Shown here one piece after another: positions 60,664 through 64,000 of a stretch of DNA of 64,000 nucleotides; the stretch's first letter is position 1, and each line of letters starts with the position of its first letter. The notes below the pieces were generated by a model, which made no database searches, was not told the origin of the DNA, and saw only the letters and a list, made by a program, of their open reading frames with translations. Source of the stretch: Streptomyces violens (GTDB taxonomy: Bacteria; Actinomycetota; Actinomycetes; Streptomycetales; Streptomycetaceae); the NCBI RefSeq assembly GCF_000717745.1, contig NZ_JOBH01000014.1, positions 210,532 through 274,531 on the forward strand, written 5' to 3'. Position numbers and translations under genes: made by a program.

Positions 60664-62117
60664 CGCGCGGGGAACGGCTGTTCATCGGGGGCCGGTGGGT
60701 GGCCCCCGAGCTGGGCCACTACGAGGTGATCGACCCGGCCACCGAGGAGGTCGTCGGGCTCGCTCCCGAGGCGAGCAGGGAACAGGTGTACGCGGCGGCC
60801 GCGGCGGCCCGTGAGGCGGTCGACGGCTGGTCGCGCACCGCCCCCGAAGAGCGCGCCCGCATCCTGGCCCGTACCGCGGAGATCATCCGGGACCGCGCCG
60901 GGCCGTACGCCGAACTGGCCCGCGCCGAGTCCGGCGCCACCACCACCACCGCACGCGGCATGCAGGTCGCGGTGGGCGCCGCCCGCTTCGACCGGTACGC
61001 ACGCGGCGCCCTGGAGCCGGTCGAGGAGCCCCTGCCACCGCAGATCAACGAGGCCGGTCCGATGGGCAGAGCGGGCGTCCTCGGCGCGCTCGCCGTCCGT
61101 CGGCCGGTCGGCGTCGTCACCTGCATCACCTCCTACAACAACCCCTGGGGCAACCCGGCGGGCAAGATCGCTCCCGCCCTCGCCATGGGCAATACCGTCG
61201 TCGTCAAGCCCGCGCCGCAGGACCCGCTGTCGGTCTTCCGGCTGGCGGAGGCGCTGGCGGAGGCCGGGGCGCCGCCGGGCGTGGTGAACGTGGTGACCGG
61301 CTCGCGCCCCGAGGTGGGCGAGGCGGCGGTCGAGGCGCCGGATGTCGACATGGTCAGCTTCACCGGCAGTACGGCGGTCGGCCGGGCCATCGCGGAGGCG
61401 TGCGGCCGCGGCATGAAACGCCAGCTGATGGAGCTGGGCGGCAAGGGCGCCGCGCTGGTCTTCGACGACGCCGACCTGGCGGCGGCCGTCACCGGCATCG
61501 GCACCACCTTCTCCTTCTACAGCGGCCAGATCTGCACCGCGCCCACCCGGGTGCTCGCCCAGCGGGGCGTGTACGAGCGGCTGGTCGAGGGGCTCGCGCG
61601 GTACGCCGGGGCCCTGAAGGTCGGCGATCCGCGCGCGAGGGACACGGTCGTCGGGCCGGTCATCTCGGCAGCACACCGCGACCGCGTCGAGGCGTATGTC
61701 GCGCTCGGCCGCAAGGAAGGCGCCCGGCTGGTCACGGGCGGCGAGCGGCCGGCGCCCGACCGCGGCTGGTACGTCGCCCCCACCCTCTTCGCCGACTGCA
61801 CCCCCGGCATGCGCGTCGTCCGCGAGGAGATCTTCGGCCCGGTCGTCTCCGTCCTCCCCTTCGACGACGAGGAGGAAGGCATCGCGCTCGCCGACGACAG
61901 CGAGTACGGACTGATCGACTACGTCTGGTCCGGCGACGTCGCCCGCGCCTTCCGGGTCGCCGGCCGGCTGCGCGCGGGCGGCGTCGGCATCAACACCGTG
62001 GGCCGCAACATGGAGGCCCCCTTCGGCGGCTTCAAGCAGAGCGGAGTGGGCCGCGACGTCGGCTCCTACGCCCTGCGCGCGTACAGCGAACTCCAGTCGC
62101 TCGTCTGGCCGGGGTGA
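60660..62117 (+). CDS. NAD(P)-dependent aldehyde dehydrogenase
   Basis: A 485-residue aldehyde dehydrogenase that oxidises an aldehyde to an acid. Motifs: YNNPWGNPAGKIAPALAMGNTVVVKPA, FTGSTAVGRAI (cofactor loop), ELGGKG with Glu258, and SGQICTAPTR with the nucleophilic Cys292, then EEIFGPVVSVLPF and NMEAPFGGFKQSGVGRD. The product acid could feed one of the acyl-CoA synthetases in the same regulon. GTG at 60660 overlaps the preceding stop (GTGA), so it is translationally coupled, third in the operon under the 57717 operator. Confidence 0.94.
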   Translation: MTRGERLFIGGRWVAPELGHYEVIDPATEEVVGLAPEASREQVYAAAAAAREAVDGWSRTAPEERARILARTAEIIRDRAGPYAELARAESGATTTTARGMQVAVGAARFDRYARGALEPVEEPLPPQINEAGPMGRAGVLGALAVRRPVGVVTCITSYNNPWGNPAGKIAPALAMGNTVVVKPAPQDPLSVFRLAEALAEAGAPPGVVNVVTGSRPEVGEAAVEAPDVDMVSFTGSTAVGRAIAEACGRGMKRQLMELGGKGAALVFDDADLAAAVTGIGTTFSFYSGQICTAPTRVLAQRGVYERLVEGLARYAGALKVGDPRARDTVVGPVISAAHRDRVEAYVALGRKEGARLVTGGERPAPDRGWYVAPTLFADCTPGMRVVREEIFGPVVSVLPFDDEEEGIALADDSEYGLIDYVWSGDVARAFRVAGRLRAGGVGINTVGRNMEAPFGGFKQSGVGRDVGSYALRAYSELQSLVWPG

Positions 62118-62365
62118 GCCCTGCGACGCCTCGCCGAGTCCGGATAGCGGACACCCAAGGGAAAATTTTGAATCCCGCCAAAACGGACACGGCTGCGGTT
62201 CCCGTAATCCGGATCTCAACTATTGGACCTTGCTGTGGCGTGGTGATGTGCGCGTGACGCCTGTTGTTTGATAGGTGCACTCGCCAATTCTCCTTCGCAT
62301 GCAAGGTTTAGCCCCCGGAGTTCGATCATCCGGATACGAATACAGCAGGGCTTAACGTCCTGTTC

Positions 62366-63934
62366 ATGGTTCAGGTAGACCCCCGGCCCCCGGCCGGAGA
62401 CACGGTGACGAGCGTCAATGGCGACGCAGCGGACGGCACCCGAAGCAAGGGCCTCAGCGGTAACTCCGTCGGCCTGCTCGGCAGTGCCGTCATCGGTGTG
62501 TCCACCGTCGGGCCCGTTTACTGTCTGACCTCGACCCTCGGCCCCACCGTGGGTGAGGTCGGCCTCCAGATGCCCGCCGTCTTCCTCGCGGGCTTCCTGC
62601 CGATGCTGCTGGTCGCCTTCGCGTACCGCGAGCTCAACAAGGCCGTGCCGGACTGCGGTACCTCCTTCACCTGGACGGTGAAGGCGTTCGGGCCGCGCGT
62701 CGGCTGGATGTGCGGCTGGGGCCTGGTGATCGCGACGATCATCGTGCTCTCGAACCTCGCCGGCGTCGCCACCTCGTTCTTCTACCTCCTCCTCGGACAG
62801 CTCACCGGCAGTGACTCCATAGCGGCGCTGGACGGCAACAAACCCGTCCACGTCCTGACCTGCCTGGCCTTCGTCGCCATCGCCACCGCGATCAGCTACC
62901 GCGGCGTGACCACCACCAAGGGGCTGCAGTACGCACTGGTGGGCCTGCAGCTCGCCGTGCTCGTCGTCTTCGTCGCCATGGCGGTCGTGAAGGCCAGGAC
63001 CGGTGACTTCGCCGGCTCCATCGACTTCCACTGGTCCTGGATGAACCCCTTCGAGGTGAAGTCCTTCGCGTCCTTCACCGCCGGACTCTCCCTCTCGATC
63101 TTCATGTTCTGGGGCTGGGACACCTGCCTCACCGTGAACGAGGAGACCTCCGGCAGCGAGAAGACCCCCGGCCGCGCCGCGATGCTGGCCATGGTCGTGC
63201 TCATCGGCTCCTACCTGACCACTGCGGTGGCCGCGCAGATGTTCTCCGGCGTCGGCACCAAGGGCCTGGGCCTGGGCAACCCCGACACCTCGGACAACGT
63301 CTTCGCCGCCCTCGCCGGACCGGTCATGGGCTCCGCCCTCGGCGTGCTGCTCTTCGTCGCCGTACTCGCCTCGGCCGCCGCCTCGCTGCAGACCACGTTC
63401 ATCCCGGTCGCCCGCACGGTCCTGGCGATGTCCACGTACGAGGCGCTGCCCGCCTCCTTCGCCCGTATCCACTCGCGCTTCCAGTCCCCGGGCCGGGCCA
63501 CCATCGCGGCGGGCATCGCCACCGGCGTCTTCTACGCCGTGATGACCTTCCTCAGCGAGAACGTCCTCGTCGACACGATCTACGCGCTCGGCCTCATGAT
63601 CTGCTTCTACTACGCGATCACGGCCTTCGCCTGCGCCTGGTACTTCCGCGCCGACCTGCGCAACTCCGCCCGAGACCTGATCTTCAAGGGCATCTTCCCG
63701 TTCCTCGGCGGCCTGCTGCTCACCGGCGTCTTCGTGAAGACCCTCATCGACATCTGGGACCCGGCCTACGGCACCGGCAGTTCCGTCTTCGGCATCGGCT
63801 CGGTCTTCGTCATCGGCGTCGGCCTGCTCCTGCTCGGCCTGGTCATCATGCTGGTGATGCAGCGGCGGAGCCCGGCGTTCTTCCGGGGCGAGGTGCTTAC
63901 TCGTAGTACGCCGGCGTTGGTGGTGGAGGACTGA
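62366..63934 (+). CDS. APC-superfamily amino-acid/amine permease
   Basis: A 522-residue permease with about 12 membrane helices. The first helix has the APC glycine motif region (LLGSAVIGVSTVGPVYCLTSTLG), followed by FLPMLLVAFAYRELNKAVPDCGTSFTWTVKAFGPRVGWMCGW, close to the consensus of APC amino-acid transporters. It would import an amino acid or amine by proton symport. ATG at 62366. The 248-bp gap before it lacks the catabolic palindrome, so it may not belong to the regulon, although import of an N-containing compound would fit the D-aminoacylase-type enzyme. The window ends 66 nt after its stop in a C/G-rich low-complexity stretch. Confidence 0.88.
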   Translation: MVQVDPRPPAGDTVTSVNGDAADGTRSKGLSGNSVGLLGSAVIGVSTVGPVYCLTSTLGPTVGEVGLQMPAVFLAGFLPMLLVAFAYRELNKAVPDCGTSFTWTVKAFGPRVGWMCGWGLVIATIIVLSNLAGVATSFFYLLLGQLTGSDSIAALDGNKPVHVLTCLAFVAIATAISYRGVTTTKGLQYALVGLQLAVLVVFVAMAVVKARTGDFAGSIDFHWSWMNPFEVKSFASFTAGLSLSIFMFWGWDTCLTVNEETSGSEKTPGRAAMLAMVVLIGSYLTTAVAAQMFSGVGTKGLGLGNPDTSDNVFAALAGPVMGSALGVLLFVAVLASAAASLQTTFIPVARTVLAMSTYEALPASFARIHSRFQSPGRATIAAGIATGVFYAVMTFLSENVLVDTIYALGLMICFYYAITAFACAWYFRADLRNSARDLIFKGIFPFLGGLLLTGVFVKTLIDIWDPAYGTGSSVFGIGSVFVIGVGLLLLGLVIMLVMQRRSPAFFRGEVLTRSTPALVVED

Positions 63935-64000
63935 GGGGGGACTTGCCCACTGCTCCCCGGGGGCTTCCCCACTACCCCCCCCGGGGGGCCTCCCCCCCCC

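Noticed and set aside
63935..64000. C/G homopolymer-rich end of the window as a terminator
   Set aside because: Long runs of C and G with no stable, specific stem that I can define; it may also reflect the edge of an assembly.

Overview
The window is high-GC, densely coded actinobacterial DNA. GTG and TTG starts are frequent, ribosome sites are GGAGG-type, and there are AfsR/AfsS-like regulators, an AfsK-like kinase and a conservon. These point to a Streptomyces chromosome, and the gene content from guaB to the Ser/Thr kinases looks like the conserved core of that genus. I saw no tRNA, rRNA, CRISPR array, insertion sequence or phage gene.

Layout. 0-11.4 kb is core: the end of guaB, a guaB3-type paralogue, a nucleotide-sugar dehydrogenase homologue lacking its catalytic residues, glpD, a lipoprotein serine hydrolase, an active membrane Ser/Thr kinase and a pseudokinase of the same architecture. 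11.4-32.3 kb is a first catabolic block: acyl-CoA synthetase, amidohydrolase, a pair of acyl-CoA dehydrogenases, cyclase-family hydrolase, SDR, zinc alcohol dehydrogenase, MFS transporter, flavin reductase, enoyl-CoA hydratase, NDP-forming acyl-CoA synthetase, a frameshifted DoxX-like gene, a DUF35 protein and an SCP2-type thiolase. Unrelated genes are mixed in (anti-sigma-like ATPase, sigma factor, GNAT, PNPOx, alpha/beta hydrolase). At 32.6 kb is a TetR regulator. 33.5-39.1 kb holds a VOC protein, an AfsK-like kinase with a C-terminal propeller, a membrane protein and an Asp-rich secreted protein. 39.1-43.4 kb is a second catabolic block (enoyl-CoA hydratase, DUF35, thiolase, divergent acyl-CoA synthetase). 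43.4-48.9 kb is a conservon, cvnABCD followed by two P450s. 49.1-50.7 kb is another acyl-CoA synthetase. 50.9-54.4 kb is an AfsR-like SARP with a downstream AfsS-like repeat protein. 54.6-62.1 kb is a third catabolic block (amidohydrolase, two luciferase-like oxidoreductases, SDR, D-aminoacylase-type amidohydrolase, aldehyde dehydrogenase), followed by an APC permease.

The main discovery is a regulon written into the DNA. A 15-bp palindrome, CTGAC-N5-GTCAG, occurs at 14 places by my reading. It lies in front of nearly every catabolic transcription unit from 11.4 to 62.1 kb, very often 21-24 nt before the start codon. It is absent in front of the kinases, the conservon, the SARP and the other interleaved genes. 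A one-mismatch copy overlaps the start codon of the TetR gene, so that TetR protein is the obvious candidate repressor and probably represses itself.

The regulated genes form a coherent but unassigned pathway. Oxidation would be by LLM, SDR and ADH enzymes, ring or amide opening by amidohydrolases and the cyclase-family hydrolase, then CoA activation, alpha-beta dehydrogenation, hydration, and C-C cleavage by Ltp2/DUF35-type aldolases. The logic resembles actinobacterial steroid side-chain and ring catabolism, but ring-cleavage dioxygenases and KstR-type sites are missing. Many enzymes are present in two paralogous copies, suggesting two parallel branches. The substrate cannot be told from the sequence.
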